The position numbers and the translations under genes were made by a program. Shown here piece after piece: positions 32,431-41,390 of a stretch of DNA of 64,000 bases. Below the pieces are notes generated by a model. It was given only the letters and a program-made list of their open reading frames with translations. It ran no database searches and had not been told where the DNA came from. Source of the stretch: an uncultured Oscillospiraceae bacterium (GTDB lineage: Bacteria > Bacillota > Clostridia > Oscillospirales > Oscillospiraceae); assembly GCA_910584395.1 (NCBI GenBank), contig CAJUAS010000003.1, positions 10,310-74,309 on the forward strand, in the 5' to 3' direction. Every line of letters begins with the position of its first letter. Position 1 is the stretch's first letter.

Positions 32431-33063
32431 ATGAGAAAAGAAAAGGTGTCCACTGCCGTGATCCGGCGCTTGCCGCGATACTACCGCAATCTGGAAGAAC
32501 TGAGCCGGGCGGGTGTCGTGCGGATCTCTTCCGGGGCGTTGAGCGCGGCCATGGGGATCACCGCTTCACAGATCCGCCAAGACCTGTCCTGCTTTGGAGA
32601 ATTTGGTCTTCAGGGCTATGGCTACAACGTAGAGAACCTTCGACGGGAGATCGGCGAGATCTTGGGCGTTGGACAGGGCCATCGGGCCATTCTTCTTGGG
32701 GCGGGCAATCTGGGCCGGGCGCTGATGGAGAACTTTCACTTTGAACGCACGGGCTTTACGCTGACTGCTGCCTTCGACGTTGACCCCGCTGTGATCGGAA
32801 AAACGCTTGCCGGAGTGCCTGTGCTGGATCTCAAGGAGCTGGAAGGGTATCTGGAGCGGGAAGGGGCGGACGTTGCGGTGCTTACCGTTCCGGGCGGCGT
32901 GGCCCAAGCCGTGACCGACCGGCTGACCCAGTGCGGAGTGCGCGGACTTTGGAATTTTACCAATATGGAGCTTTCTACGCCGAAGTCCACTGTGGTGGAA
33001 AACGTCCATTTTGCGGACAGCCTGTTGACGTTGGGGTATATGATTCTGGAAAATAAGGAGTAG
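32431..33063 (+). CDS. rex: Redox-sensing transcriptional repressor Rex
   Basis: A 210-residue dimeric repressor that reads the NADH/NAD+ ratio and controls fermentative and respiratory genes. The N-terminal winged helix (STAVIRRLPRYYRNLEEL; GITASQIRQDLSCFGEFG) is followed by a Rossmann domain with GAGNLG (90-95), AFDVDPAVIGKTLAGVPV and the C-terminal swapped helix VHFADSLLTLGYMI. ATG 32431 (or GTG 32428) is preferred over GTG 32422 because of the AAAGGG spacing. It lies between the radical SAM pair and an SLH protein with four bases to the latter. Confidence 0.94.
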   Translation: MRKEKVSTAVIRRLPRYYRNLEELSRAGVVRISSGALSAAMGITASQIRQDLSCFGEFGLQGYGYNVENLRREIGEILGVGQGHRAILLGAGNLGRALMENFHFERTGFTLTAAFDVDPAVIGKTLAGVPVLDLKELEGYLEREGADVAVLTVPGGVAQAVTDRLTQCGVRGLWNFTNMELSTPKSTVVENVHFADSLLTLGYMILENKE

Positions 33064-33066
33064 CCT

Positions 33067-34146
33067 ATGAAACGCAAAGTCGCGGCGGTCATCGCCGCTG
33101 TAGTATTGATCGGTTTGGGTGTTGCGGTGGCAATCGGAGGGTCCGGCGAAGATCCGCTGGTGGCCAAAAGCTATCTGGAGAGCACCTATCCTTCTGCGGT
33201 GGCCCAAACCCTTCAAAAACGGGCTTCCGCGGGCACAAAGACCGCCTACGATCAGGCTGCCGCCAAGCTGGACAAGGCGGGGGATGCAGACGTAAAGGCC
33301 GCAGAGAAACTGCAAGGCACGGTGGGTGGCTACGTTCCCAAGGCGGTGAAGGCCGGGGACACGTTGACGTTAACCCAAGGTGCGAGCATGGTGGTTTACA
33401 GCGGCACGGGCGCGGTTGACCAAGGGACGCTGATAGATGTGACCGATGGCAAGACGGTCGCACAAAAGGGCGGCGTGACGACCGGTCACCGGTACATAGC
33501 CGCCGGGCGGAGCGTGACCGTGTGTGTGGATGTGGCGGGACAGATCGGCGTGCAAGGGACGGTTTCCATCGCGAACGGAGGCGGGCAAGGCGGCGAAACG
33601 CTGCCCTTTGCAGACGTCAAGAGCGGTGATTGGTATTATGAAGCGGTGACCTTTGTCTATGGAAAGGGGTATTTCTCCGGCACTGCGGCGAATACTTTTT
33701 CGCCGAACGCGTCCATGACCCGCGCCATGCTGGCGACGGTGCTTCACCGGGCTTCCGGGCTGGAAAAACCGGGGAGCGGGGAGTCTTTTGCCGACGTTCC
33801 GGCAGGGCAGTGGTACTCCGATGGTATTGCGTGGGCCAGCGAACGGAAAATTGTGAACGGCATGGGCAACGGACTCTATGCGCCTGACCTTGCTGTGACC
33901 AGAGAACAGCTTGTGACCATGCTGCACCGCTATCAAACCGACCGCAAGGGGAACGTGAGTGCAAAGGGCTCGCTGGCGGGCTATCCAGACGGGAACACTG
34001 TGGCGGACTGGGCCAAAACGGCCATGGAGTGGGCCGTGGGGGCGGAGCTGGTCAAGGGCCGAGACACCGGACACTTAGACCCCAAGGGCACTGCAACCCG
34101 TGCGGAGGTGGCTACCATTCTGCAGCGGTTCGAGGCTCTTGGCTGA
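33067..34146 (+). CDS. S-layer homology (SLH) domain protein
   Basis: A 359-residue exported protein. The signal/anchor segment KRKVAAVIAAVVLIGLGVA is followed by a short helical region (residues 35-80), a beta-rich central part (GDTLTLTQGASMVVYSGTG; GGVTTGHRYIAAGRSVTV), and three SLH repeats: LPFADVKSGDWYYEAVTFVY, SFADVPAGQWYSDGIAWASE and LAGYPDGNTVADWAKTAMEW. Each is followed by a TRAMLATVLHR-like helix. SLH triplets bind secondary cell-wall polymers and hold proteins on the surface. It is co-transcribed with rex (three-base gap), which may place it under redox control. The central region's role is unknown. Confidence 0.9.
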   Translation: MKRKVAAVIAAVVLIGLGVAVAIGGSGEDPLVAKSYLESTYPSAVAQTLQKRASAGTKTAYDQAAAKLDKAGDADVKAAEKLQGTVGGYVPKAVKAGDTLTLTQGASMVVYSGTGAVDQGTLIDVTDGKTVAQKGGVTTGHRYIAAGRSVTVCVDVAGQIGVQGTVSIANGGGQGGETLPFADVKSGDWYYEAVTFVYGKGYFSGTAANTFSPNASMTRAMLATVLHRASGLEKPGSGESFADVPAGQWYSDGIAWASERKIVNGMGNGLYAPDLAVTREQLVTMLHRYQTDRKGNVSAKGSLAGYPDGNTVADWAKTAMEWAVGAELVKGRDTGHLDPKGTATRAEVATILQRFEALG

Positions 34147-34230
34147 GACTGTAACCGATAAGTGACAAGTGCATAAGATGAAGTGAGACAGTTCCAAACC
34201 GTCTCAAACTTATGTAGGAGGTACTTTACT

Positions 34231-34383
34231 ATGTGTGGCAACAATGGTTGTGGCTGGGGCGGCGGCAGCTGCCTCTGGATCATCATCATCCTCATCGTGC
34301 TGTTCTGCTGCTGCGGCAACGGCAGCTGGGGCGGCAACATGGGCGGCTGCGGCTGCAACAACAACAACGGCTGCGGCTGCTGA
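34231..34383 (+). CDS. Cys/Gly-rich 50-residue membrane peptide
   Basis: Encodes 50 residues with 10 Cys and 15 Gly: MCGNNGCGWGGGSC, then a single membrane helix LWIIIILIVLF, then CCCGNGSWGGNMGG and CGCNNNNGCGC. It starts with a strong TAGGAGG Shine-Dalgarno six to ten bases before ATG 34231 and is followed by a clear terminator, so it is very probably expressed. I do not recognise a named family; its size and helix recall YjcZ-like sporulation peptides, but the cysteine load is far higher. A hairpin GAGACaGTT/AACcGTCTC (34184-34205) lies in the 5' region. Function is unknown: metal or thiol chemistry, or a spore-envelope role, are possibilities. Confidence 0.75.
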   Translation: MCGNNGCGWGGGSCLWIIIILIVLFCCCGNGSWGGNMGGCGCNNNNGCGC

Positions 34384-34416
34384 GCCGCCGATCATTACAC
34401 AAAAGACCATAAGAAA

Positions 34417-34449
34417 GGGCGGCGTGGGAAACCACGCCGCCCGATTTTT
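34417..34449. terminator. Terminator behind the Cys/Gly-rich peptide
   Basis: An 11-bp stem GGGCGGCGTGG (34417-34427 with 34432-34442), a GAAA loop and T5. It also lies just past the stop of the convergent transglutaminase-like gene, so it probably serves both. Confidence 0.92.
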
Positions 34450-35329
34450 ATGTTTCGTGAGTTGTTCGTTTGGTATACATTCCCTGCTGCTCTATGGAAC
34501 TTATTTTCATGTGCATGATTAACGAAGGAACACCGATATCCAAATGGTCTTTGCCAACATAGAGCTTTATGTAAGTATTAGGAACACCAACTTTTGCCTG
34601 TGGCTCTACAGGGATCCAACCATAACCTTGAAGGTAAAACTCTGCCCAATAGTGACCACGGAAATGAGTGCTTTTGATCGTTTCGTCATAAATGATCCCC
34701 ATGACAAAACGGGCGGGAATGCCCTTGTAACGGAGGGTGGCCAAAAGGAGATTCGTAAACTCACCGCAGCAACCGCTTTGAGCAGCCAAAGCATCCTCTG
34801 CATCCTCCATAAGATTGTCATAGTACATCTCTTGAGCAAGCTCCACATCATAGGTCAGCGCCTTGCTGACTGCCTCCGTGGTGTTGATCACGTAAGTCAT
34901 CACGTCGTCGCCTTTGATCTCGGCGGCGAGTTTACTTACCAACTCACCGGAATAGGCGGTAGCTTCTGTTTCCTCCAAATAGGGCTGGACGGTAAGAGGA
35001 TAGACCTGATTTTCAATAGGCACAGGGGACAGGTCGTTGTATTTCTGATTTTTCACGACCAATCGGATATCCAGACTATTGCCCTGAAACCCAATCGGTT
35101 TCGGTTCGCCGTCAATGTGTTGGGGATAGCTACCCATGGCGTCCATGTCAAAGTCCTTGCCAATGATGCGGTATAGCCTTCCGGCGGCGTAGTCGTCGCT
35201 GAAGTTGACGATCTCCTCCGGCGGTTCAGATTCTGGCAAGGGATTTGGAGCAGAAGAAACGGCGCAACCACTTAACAAAAGGAAAAACGTCAAATAGACG
35301 CACAAAAATTTGCGAAAACATAGTCGCAC
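34448..35329 (-). CDS. Transglutaminase-like lipoprotein
   Basis: A 293-residue lipoprotein with signal LCVYLTFFLLLSGC (lipobox LSGC). The C-terminal half is a transglutaminase-like (papain-fold) domain: ALAAQSGCCGEFTNLLLATL with the catalytic Cys, RYKGIPARFVMGIIYD, the His segment RGHYWAEFYLQGYGWIPVEP and its acidic partner. GTG 35329 is preferred, with AAGGGAG upstream; ATG 35365 would add 12 residues and overlaps the preceding stop. It is likely an extracytoplasmic protease or crosslinking enzyme acting on the envelope. The gene ends the lysine-biosynthesis operon and is somewhat more AT-rich than dapA/dapB. Confidence 0.85.
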   Translation of the reverse strand: MRLCFRKFLCVYLTFFLLLSGCAVSSAPNPLPESEPPEEIVNFSDDYAAGRLYRIIGKDFDMDAMGSYPQHIDGEPKPIGFQGNSLDIRLVVKNQKYNDLSPVPIENQVYPLTVQPYLEETEATAYSGELVSKLAAEIKGDDVMTYVINTTEAVSKALTYDVELAQEMYYDNLMEDAEDALAAQSGCCGEFTNLLLATLRYKGIPARFVMGIIYDETIKSTHFRGHYWAEFYLQGYGWIPVEPQAKVGVPNTYIKLYVGKDHLDIGVPSLIMHMKISSIEQQGMYTKRTTHET

Positions 35330-35361
35330 AATATCGTCTCCCTTGCCGATTTTCTGAACCT

Positions 35362-35694
35362 TCATGCCGATTGATGCGCTTGTGGCGCGTAGCTTTTATC
35401 CACGCACAGATCATCAATGGAAAGGGTTTTAACGTCGGCGAGAATGGGGTGATCGGAATATTGCTTGCGGGAACAAAAGACATAGCCGAGGAGCTGCTCG
35501 GATTCCTCTGCGACAAAAATGGGACAGTCGCTGTCGGCCAACATGGCACAAAAAGTGTCTGGAGAAATTTCGGGTCTGGCAGGACGAAAGAGATCGGGCC
35601 GGGCATCGTTGTGGATTTGATGAACCTGAACAAGCAATCGGTTGACGGCGGGTAGATCCAACTCTGCTGCAGGGCGTATGATAATTTCTCCCAT
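35362..35694 (-). pseudogene. Truncated GNAT acetyltransferase
   Basis: About 110 residues cover the N-terminal half of a GNAT protein (EIIIRPAAELDLPAVNRLLV; IHNDARPDLFRPARPEI; CPIFVAEESEQLLGYVFCSR; SIDDLCVDKSY). It then breaks off into APQAHQSA and a stop, exactly where motif A (RGxGIG, acetyl-CoA binding) should follow. Intact relatives have about 150-165 residues. The missing third is replaced by the start of the lipoprotein gene. It is probably non-functional or has lost its cofactor site. It sits five bases downstream of dapB. Confidence 0.75.
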
Positions 35695-35699
35695 GTTGA

Positions 35700-36464
35700 T
35701 CAAATGGTTGCCAGCAGATCGCTCATAGAGTAAAGCCCCGGCTTGTCCACCGTCGCCATAAAGGCCGCGGCGCGGAGCGCGCCGCGGGCAAAGACCTCGC
35801 GGGAGGCGGCGTGGTGGTGAAGCTCCACAACCTCCTGCTCTCCGGCGAAAATGACCTCGTGGTCACCTACGATAGAACCGCCGCGGACGGCGGAAATGCC
35901 GATCTCGGTGTGGTCGCGCTGCTGGCGGACGCTGTGGCGATCATAGACAAACTGGGGCGTGAAGGGAAGCCCCTCCTTGGCGGCGTTTGCCAGCATGAGG
36001 GCGGTGCCGCTGGGCGCGTCCAGCTTTTTGTTGTGGTGACGCTCCACGATCTCCACATCGAAGTCCTCGCCCAGCACCTGCGCGGCCCGGCGGGTCAGCT
36101 CCAGCAGGAGATTGACCCCCACCGAGAGGTTGGCGGAACGGAAAACGGGGATGACCTTGGCGGCGTCCGCGATCTGGGCCAACTGCGTGTCGTCGTAGCC
36201 GGTAGAAGCCAGCACAAGGGGGAGCTTGCGCTCCAGACCGTAGGCCAAAAGAGCGCCCAGAGCGGCGCTGGCGGAAAAATCCACCAGCGCCTGCGCGGGA
36301 ACGCTGCATTCAGCCGGGGTTGCAAAAACAGGGTAGGGAGACCCGGGATTGCTGCCCAGCGGGTCGATGCCTGCCACAATGTCTAAATCGTCCCGGTCGG
36401 CACACAGCCGGGTGATGGTTTGACCCATACGTCCGTTGCAGCCGGAAAGAATGAGCTTTGTCAT
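35700..36464 (-). CDS. dapB: 4-hydroxy-tetrahydrodipicolinate reductase
   Basis: A 254-residue NAD(P)H-dependent reductase of the diaminopimelate/lysine pathway. N-terminal nucleotide-binding loop SGCNGRMGQTITRL; active-site segment EIVERHHNKKLDAPSGTALM with the HHxxKxDAPSGT signature; C-terminal SVRQQRDHTEIGISAVRGGS and GDHEVIFAGEQEVVELHH. It follows dapA by 15 bases in the asd-dapA-dapB operon. In a spore former the pathway also feeds dipicolinate. ATG 36464. Confidence 0.95.
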   Translation of the reverse strand: MTKLILSGCNGRMGQTITRLCADRDDLDIVAGIDPLGSNPGSPYPVFATPAECSVPAQALVDFSASAALGALLAYGLERKLPLVLASTGYDDTQLAQIADAAKVIPVFRSANLSVGVNLLLELTRRAAQVLGEDFDVEIVERHHNKKLDAPSGTALMLANAAKEGLPFTPQFVYDRHSVRQQRDHTEIGISAVRGGSIVGDHEVIFAGEQEVVELHHHAASREVFARGALRAAAFMATVDKPGLYSMSDLLATI

Positions 36465-36479
36465 TGGCGCGCCCTCCGT

Positions 36480-37367
<888 letters not shown>

Positions 37368-37384
37368 GGTTTTGCTCCTTTCTA

Positions 37385-38473
37385 TCAGACACGGTGGTCA
37401 ATGTAGCCCTCGGCACACAGCAGTTCGGCCAGCAAAACGCCGCCGCCGGCCGCGCCGCGCAGGGTATTGTGGGAGAGGGAGACGAACTTGTAGTCATACT
37501 GGGTGTCAGGGCGCAGACGACCCACAGAGACGGCCATGCCGCCCTCCAGCTCCCGGTCCAGCTTGGCCTGAGGACGGTCAGGCTCATCAAAATAATGGAG
37601 GAACTGCTTGGGGGCGGTGGGAAGCTCCAGCTCCTGCGCGCGGCCCTTAAAGGAAGCCCAGATGGACTTCATCTCGTCCTCGGTGGGCTTTTTTGCAAAG
37701 CTGACAAACACCGCGGCGGTATGACCGTTGGAGACGGGTACACGCAGACACTGGGCGGTGATGGCGGGGGAGGCGGCGGTCTTGATCACGCCGTCTTCCA
37801 CCGTGCCCCAGACCTTCAGAGGCTCCTGCTCGGACTTTTCTTCCTCACCGCCGATGTAGGGGATCAGGTTATCCACCATCTCGGGCCAAGTCTCAAAGGT
37901 CTTGCCCGCGCCGGAAATGGCCTGATAGGTACAGGCCAGCACCTTGGTGATGCCGAACTGGCGCAGGGGAGACAGGGCGGGGACATAGCTCTGGATGGAG
38001 CAGTTGGACTTGACGGCAATGAAGCCCCGCTTTGTGCCCAGACGCTTGCGCTGGGCCTCAATGACCTTGATATGGTCGGGGTTGACCTCGGGAATGACCA
38101 TGGGCACGTCGGGCGTCCAACGGTTGGCGGAGTTGTTGGAGACCACGGGGCACTCCGCCTTGGCGTAGCGTTCCTCCAACGCTTTGATCTCGTCCTTCTT
38201 CATGTCCACTGCGCAGAACACGAAATCCACTTGGGCGGCAATGGCCTCCACGTCGGCGGTGGCGTCCATCACCACAAGATCCTTGGCACAGTCCGGGATG
38301 GGCTGGGTCATCGCCCATTTCGCACCCACTGCGTCCTCGTAACGTTTGCCGGCACTGCGCTGGCTGGCGGCGACCACCTTCAGCTCAAACCAAGGATGGC
38401 CTGCGAGCAGGGTAATAAAACGCTGCCCCACCATGCCGGTAGCGCCGACAACACCCACTTGATACTTTTCCAT
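37385..38473 (-). CDS. asd: Aspartate-semialdehyde dehydrogenase
   Basis: A 362-residue NADP-dependent dehydrogenase reducing aspartyl phosphate, of the longer archaeal/fungal-like type. NADP loop GVVGATGMVGQRFITLL; VVSNNSANRW; catalytic Cys in AVKSNCSIQSYVPALSP; YQAISGAGKTFETWPEM; His in VPVSNGHTAAVFVSF. It is first in the asd-dapA-dapB unit with AAAGGAGGAC before ATG 38473. No lysine riboswitch is visible in the roughly 185 bases between it and the divergent SpoIID-like gene. Confidence 0.95.
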   Translation of the reverse strand: MEKYQVGVVGATGMVGQRFITLLAGHPWFELKVVAASQRSAGKRYEDAVGAKWAMTQPIPDCAKDLVVMDATADVEAIAAQVDFVFCAVDMKKDEIKALEERYAKAECPVVSNNSANRWTPDVPMVIPEVNPDHIKVIEAQRKRLGTKRGFIAVKSNCSIQSYVPALSPLRQFGITKVLACTYQAISGAGKTFETWPEMVDNLIPYIGGEEEKSEQEPLKVWGTVEDGVIKTAASPAITAQCLRVPVSNGHTAAVFVSFAKKPTEDEMKSIWASFKGRAQELELPTAPKQFLHYFDEPDRPQAKLDRELEGGMAVSVGRLRPDTQYDYKFVSLSHNTLRGAAGGGVLLAELLCAEGYIDHRV

Positions 38474-38551
38474 AGAAAGTCCTCCTTTTGTCCACTGCTA
38501 TCCTATGGGATGCAGGGGAAATAGTTTCCGTTGACCTTTTGTAAAAAAGCG

Positions 38552-38580
38552 TTGAAAAATGGCGATAGGTCCAGTATAAT
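38552..38580 (+). promoter_or_regulatory. SigA-type promoter of the SpoIID-like gene
   Basis: TTGAAA (38552-38557), a 17-bp spacer and TATAAT (38575-38580), 79 bases before the ATG. A SigA-type promoter suggests expression is not confined to the mother cell. Confidence 0.65.
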
Positions 38581-38658
38581 AGAACTACTGTTATGTTGTA
38601 TACTAACACACTCTCTTTTCGGTGTCAATTTGCCCGACGTGAAAGATTGGAGTTTATT

Positions 38659-40338
38659 ATGAGAAAAAAACTGGCGAAATTGTTGATCGCAGCATTGCTT
38701 TTGACCGCGCTGCCCTTTGGGACGGCGGCATCGGCGGCAGATGACAAGCCTCTTCGGGTGGGCCTTTACTACAACAGCACCACCGTCGTGGTAAGTAATT
38801 TGGAGAATGTTCAGGGGGCGGGCTATGCCTTTGGATATTACGACGCTGACCGCAATTTTGTGAAGCTGGGGGAAACCTCAGAGGGCAAGATCAGCGTAAT
38901 GAAGACCCAGAACCTCTACCTGACCAACGGTGGCCTCTACGTCTATGAATCCGAAGGTGCAGCCGGGGTCGTGGGGTGCTATCATGTCCACCTGCCTTGG
39001 ACATACCCCGACTTTGAAAGCGCGCAGGCGGCGGCTGCCACGGTGAAGGACGGCTTCGTGGCGTGGATCGAGGGGGCGTACTATGTCCGTATGGGTTCTT
39101 ACGCCAGCCGCACCGCCGCGCAGGACGCGGTGAACGCGCTGGGCGTGGAGGGGGCGACGGTGGGAGAGACCGGCGCCTATGGCTACTCAGCGGTGGCCAC
39201 GGGCACGACCCGTATCCTGTTCCAGTTTGACGCCAATGTGGCGGGAGAAGCTGGAGCGTTTGGCGTGCTTCCGGGGCTGGAGGAAGGCGTAAAAGCCGTC
39301 ACGAAGTTCAAGGGTGAAAAATTCTACGGCGGCTTCCGTTTTGAGCGCATCAACGGGGGAGACTCTACCGTCGTCAATGTTGTAAACATCGAGGACTACG
39401 TAAAGGGCGTCATTCCCTATGAGATGAGCCCCTCTTGGCCGCTGGAAGCGTTGAAGGCGCAGGCCGTGGCGGCAAGAACCTACGCAATCAGGAAAATGCG
39501 GGGCGGAAGCCACAGCAAGAGCTATCACTTTGACATCTGCACCAAAACAGACTGTCAAGTTTATCACGGAATCGGGCTGGCCAACGCAACCACCAATCAG
39601 GCCGTGGAGGAGACGGCGGGGCAGATGGCCTATTATAATGGCCAACTCATTGACGCGGTGTATTCCTCCAGCCACGGCGGAGCATCGGAGGATGTAAAAA
39701 ATGTTTGGGGTACGGATGCGCCCTATTTGAAGGGCGTGATTGACCCTTATGAAGCAGACGTGGCGGATATTGCGGGGAATTATAAGTGGACAAAGACTTA
39801 TACTCCGGCGACACTGAAGGCGCGGCTGCAGGAAAAGGGCATCGTATTAAACGGCGATCTTGTGAACTTTACCACCAAGAAAAGCGAGACGGGGAATGTG
39901 ATCTCCTTTACTGTGACCGATTCATCGGGAAAGAATTATACGGTGTCCCGTTCGAGAGTGCGGGAATATCTGGCCATTAATTCTATCCGGTTTAACCTCA
40001 TTATTTCCGGGGGAACGGCCGGGACACCGGGCTATACCATTGCGGAACGGCCCGGTACGGTGGGCGACCTGACCACTCAGTATGCCATCAGCGGCGACGG
40101 AACGGTCACCGCCATCCCAGAGGGAGCGTATGCCATCACCGGGGACGGCGTTGCCAAGTTAGAGCCATCCCCCGGCGCGCCCACGGGCACGGGGGAGAAT
40201 GTGGTGTATACCTTAGACGGCAAGGGCTGGGGACACAGTCTGGGTATGAGCCAGTGGGGCGCATACGCCATGGCCAAGCGTGGTATGAATTACTTAGATA
40301 TCCTGCATTTCTACTATACTGATATTACTGTGGAGTAA
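38659..40338 (+). CDS. SpoIID/LytB-domain protein with SPOR domain
   Basis: A 559-residue exported protein: signal peptide KLAKLLIAALLLTALPFGTA; a SPOR-like peptidoglycan-binding segment at about 115-165 (VAWIEGAYYVRMGSYASRTA); and a SpoIID domain at 220-460 with VVNIEDYVKGVIPYEMSPSW (catalytic Glu), LEALKAQAVAARTYAIRKM, CQVYHGI and YSSSHGGASEDV. A final DGKGWGHSLGMSQWGAYAMA motif follows. SpoIID domains are lytic transglycosylases for denuded glycan. It is longer than classical SpoIID (about 340) and closer to LytB/SPOR hybrids, so an engulfment role is possible but not assured. ATG 38659 precedes the signal peptide; upstream in-frame sequence is not protein-like. Confidence 0.9.
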   Translation: MRKKLAKLLIAALLLTALPFGTAASAADDKPLRVGLYYNSTTVVVSNLENVQGAGYAFGYYDADRNFVKLGETSEGKISVMKTQNLYLTNGGLYVYESEGAAGVVGCYHVHLPWTYPDFESAQAAAATVKDGFVAWIEGAYYVRMGSYASRTAAQDAVNALGVEGATVGETGAYGYSAVATGTTRILFQFDANVAGEAGAFGVLPGLEEGVKAVTKFKGEKFYGGFRFERINGGDSTVVNVVNIEDYVKGVIPYEMSPSWPLEALKAQAVAARTYAIRKMRGGSHSKSYHFDICTKTDCQVYHGIGLANATTNQAVEETAGQMAYYNGQLIDAVYSSSHGGASEDVKNVWGTDAPYLKGVIDPYEADVADIAGNYKWTKTYTPATLKARLQEKGIVLNGDLVNFTTKKSETGNVISFTVTDSSGKNYTVSRSRVREYLAINSIRFNLIISGGTAGTPGYTIAERPGTVGDLTTQYAISGDGTVTAIPEGAYAITGDGVAKLEPSPGAPTGTGENVVYTLDGKGWGHSLGMSQWGAYAMAKRGMNYLDILHFYYTDITVE

Positions 40339-40352
40339 GGAGATCATGGCAT

Positions 40353-41375
40353 TTGAAAACCTCGGATTTTGATTATGAGCTTCCTGCGGAGTTAATCGCC
40401 CAGACCCCTCTGGAGCGGCGGGACGCTTCCCGGCTGATGACCTTGGACAAGGAAACGGGAGCGGTGGGCCACCGGCATTTTTATGAGCTTCCTTCCCTCT
40501 TGAAACCGGGGGACTGTCTGGTACTCAACGATTCCCGCGTCTTGCCCGCCCGGCTCATCGGCCACCGGGAGAGCGGCGGCGCGGCGGAAGTGCTGCTTCT
40601 GACGGATAAAGGGAACAAAACTTGGGAATGTCTGGTGCGTCCGGGGCGAAAGCTCCGGGAGGGCGCACGGGTGAACTTTGGCGACGGCGCGCTGACAGCG
40701 GAGATCACAGAGGTTTTGCCCGACGGCAACCGTCTGGTTAAATTTGAATATGAGGGTATCTTTTTGGAGGTGTTAGAGCGGTTGGGGAAGATGCCTCTTC
40801 CGCCGTATATCAAGGAAGAACTCCAAGACAGGGAACGGTATCAGACGGTATATTCCAAGGAGGTCGGGTCGGCTGCCGCACCCACAGCGGGGCTGCATTT
40901 TACCAAGGAACTCCTTCAAGAGATACAGGACATGGGAGTAAAGGTGTGCTATGTGACCCTACATGTGGGCTTGGGGACATTCCGGCCTGTGGGAGAGGAA
41001 AATTTGGAAGAACACGATATGCACAGCGAATACTGCGAGATCTCTCAAGAGACCGCCGACACGATCAACGCCGCGAAGGCCGCCGGCGGGCGGGTCATCT
41101 GCGTGGGAACGACCTCCTGCCGCACGGTGGAAAGCTGGGCGGGGGAGGATGGAACGCTGGAAGCATCCTCAGGATGGACGAGCATCTATATCTATCCCGG
41201 CTATCGCTTTAAGGTGATGGACGCGCTGGTGACGAATTTTCACCTTCCCCAGTCCACTTTGATCATGCTGGTGTCTGCGCTGGCTGGGCGGGAACACGTT
41301 TTGGCGGCCTATGAGGAGGCGGTGAAGGAGCGCTACCGTTTTTTTAGCTTCGGCGACGCCATGTTTATTTCGTAA
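40353..41375 (+). CDS. queA: S-adenosylmethionine:tRNA ribosyltransferase-isomerase
   Basis: A 340-residue enzyme making epoxyqueuosine in tRNA. Motifs: TSDFDYELPAELIAQTPLER at the start; LVLNDSRVLPARLIG; KMPLPPYIK; AAPTAGLHFTKELLQ; VTLHVGLGTFRPV; VGTTSCRTVESW; YPGYRFKVMDALVTNFHLPQ; and C-terminal ERYRFFSFGDAMFI. TTG 40353 is taken as start because AAGGAG lies at 40337-40342; ATG 40346 is out of frame. It follows the SpoIID-like gene by 14 bases and precedes tgt by 15. Confidence 0.96.
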   Translation: MKTSDFDYELPAELIAQTPLERRDASRLMTLDKETGAVGHRHFYELPSLLKPGDCLVLNDSRVLPARLIGHRESGGAAEVLLLTDKGNKTWECLVRPGRKLREGARVNFGDGALTAEITEVLPDGNRLVKFEYEGIFLEVLERLGKMPLPPYIKEELQDRERYQTVYSKEVGSAAAPTAGLHFTKELLQEIQDMGVKVCYVTLHVGLGTFRPVGEENLEEHDMHSEYCEISQETADTINAAKAAGGRVICVGTTSCRTVESWAGEDGTLEASSGWTSIYIYPGYRFKVMDALVTNFHLPQSTLIMLVSALAGREHVLAAYEEAVKERYRFFSFGDAMFIS

Positions 41376-41390
41376 GAAGGAGACTGCCCT

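Noticed and set aside
34231..34383. Idea that the Cys/Gly-rich peptide is a second SCIFF or other ranthipeptide precursor
   Set aside because: It has a central membrane helix, no leader resembling scfA, and no maturase gene beside it.
38474..38658. Lysine riboswitch before asd
   Set aside because: The interval shows no L-box-like elements and contains the promoter of the divergent gene; structure beyond ordinary hairpins is not visible.
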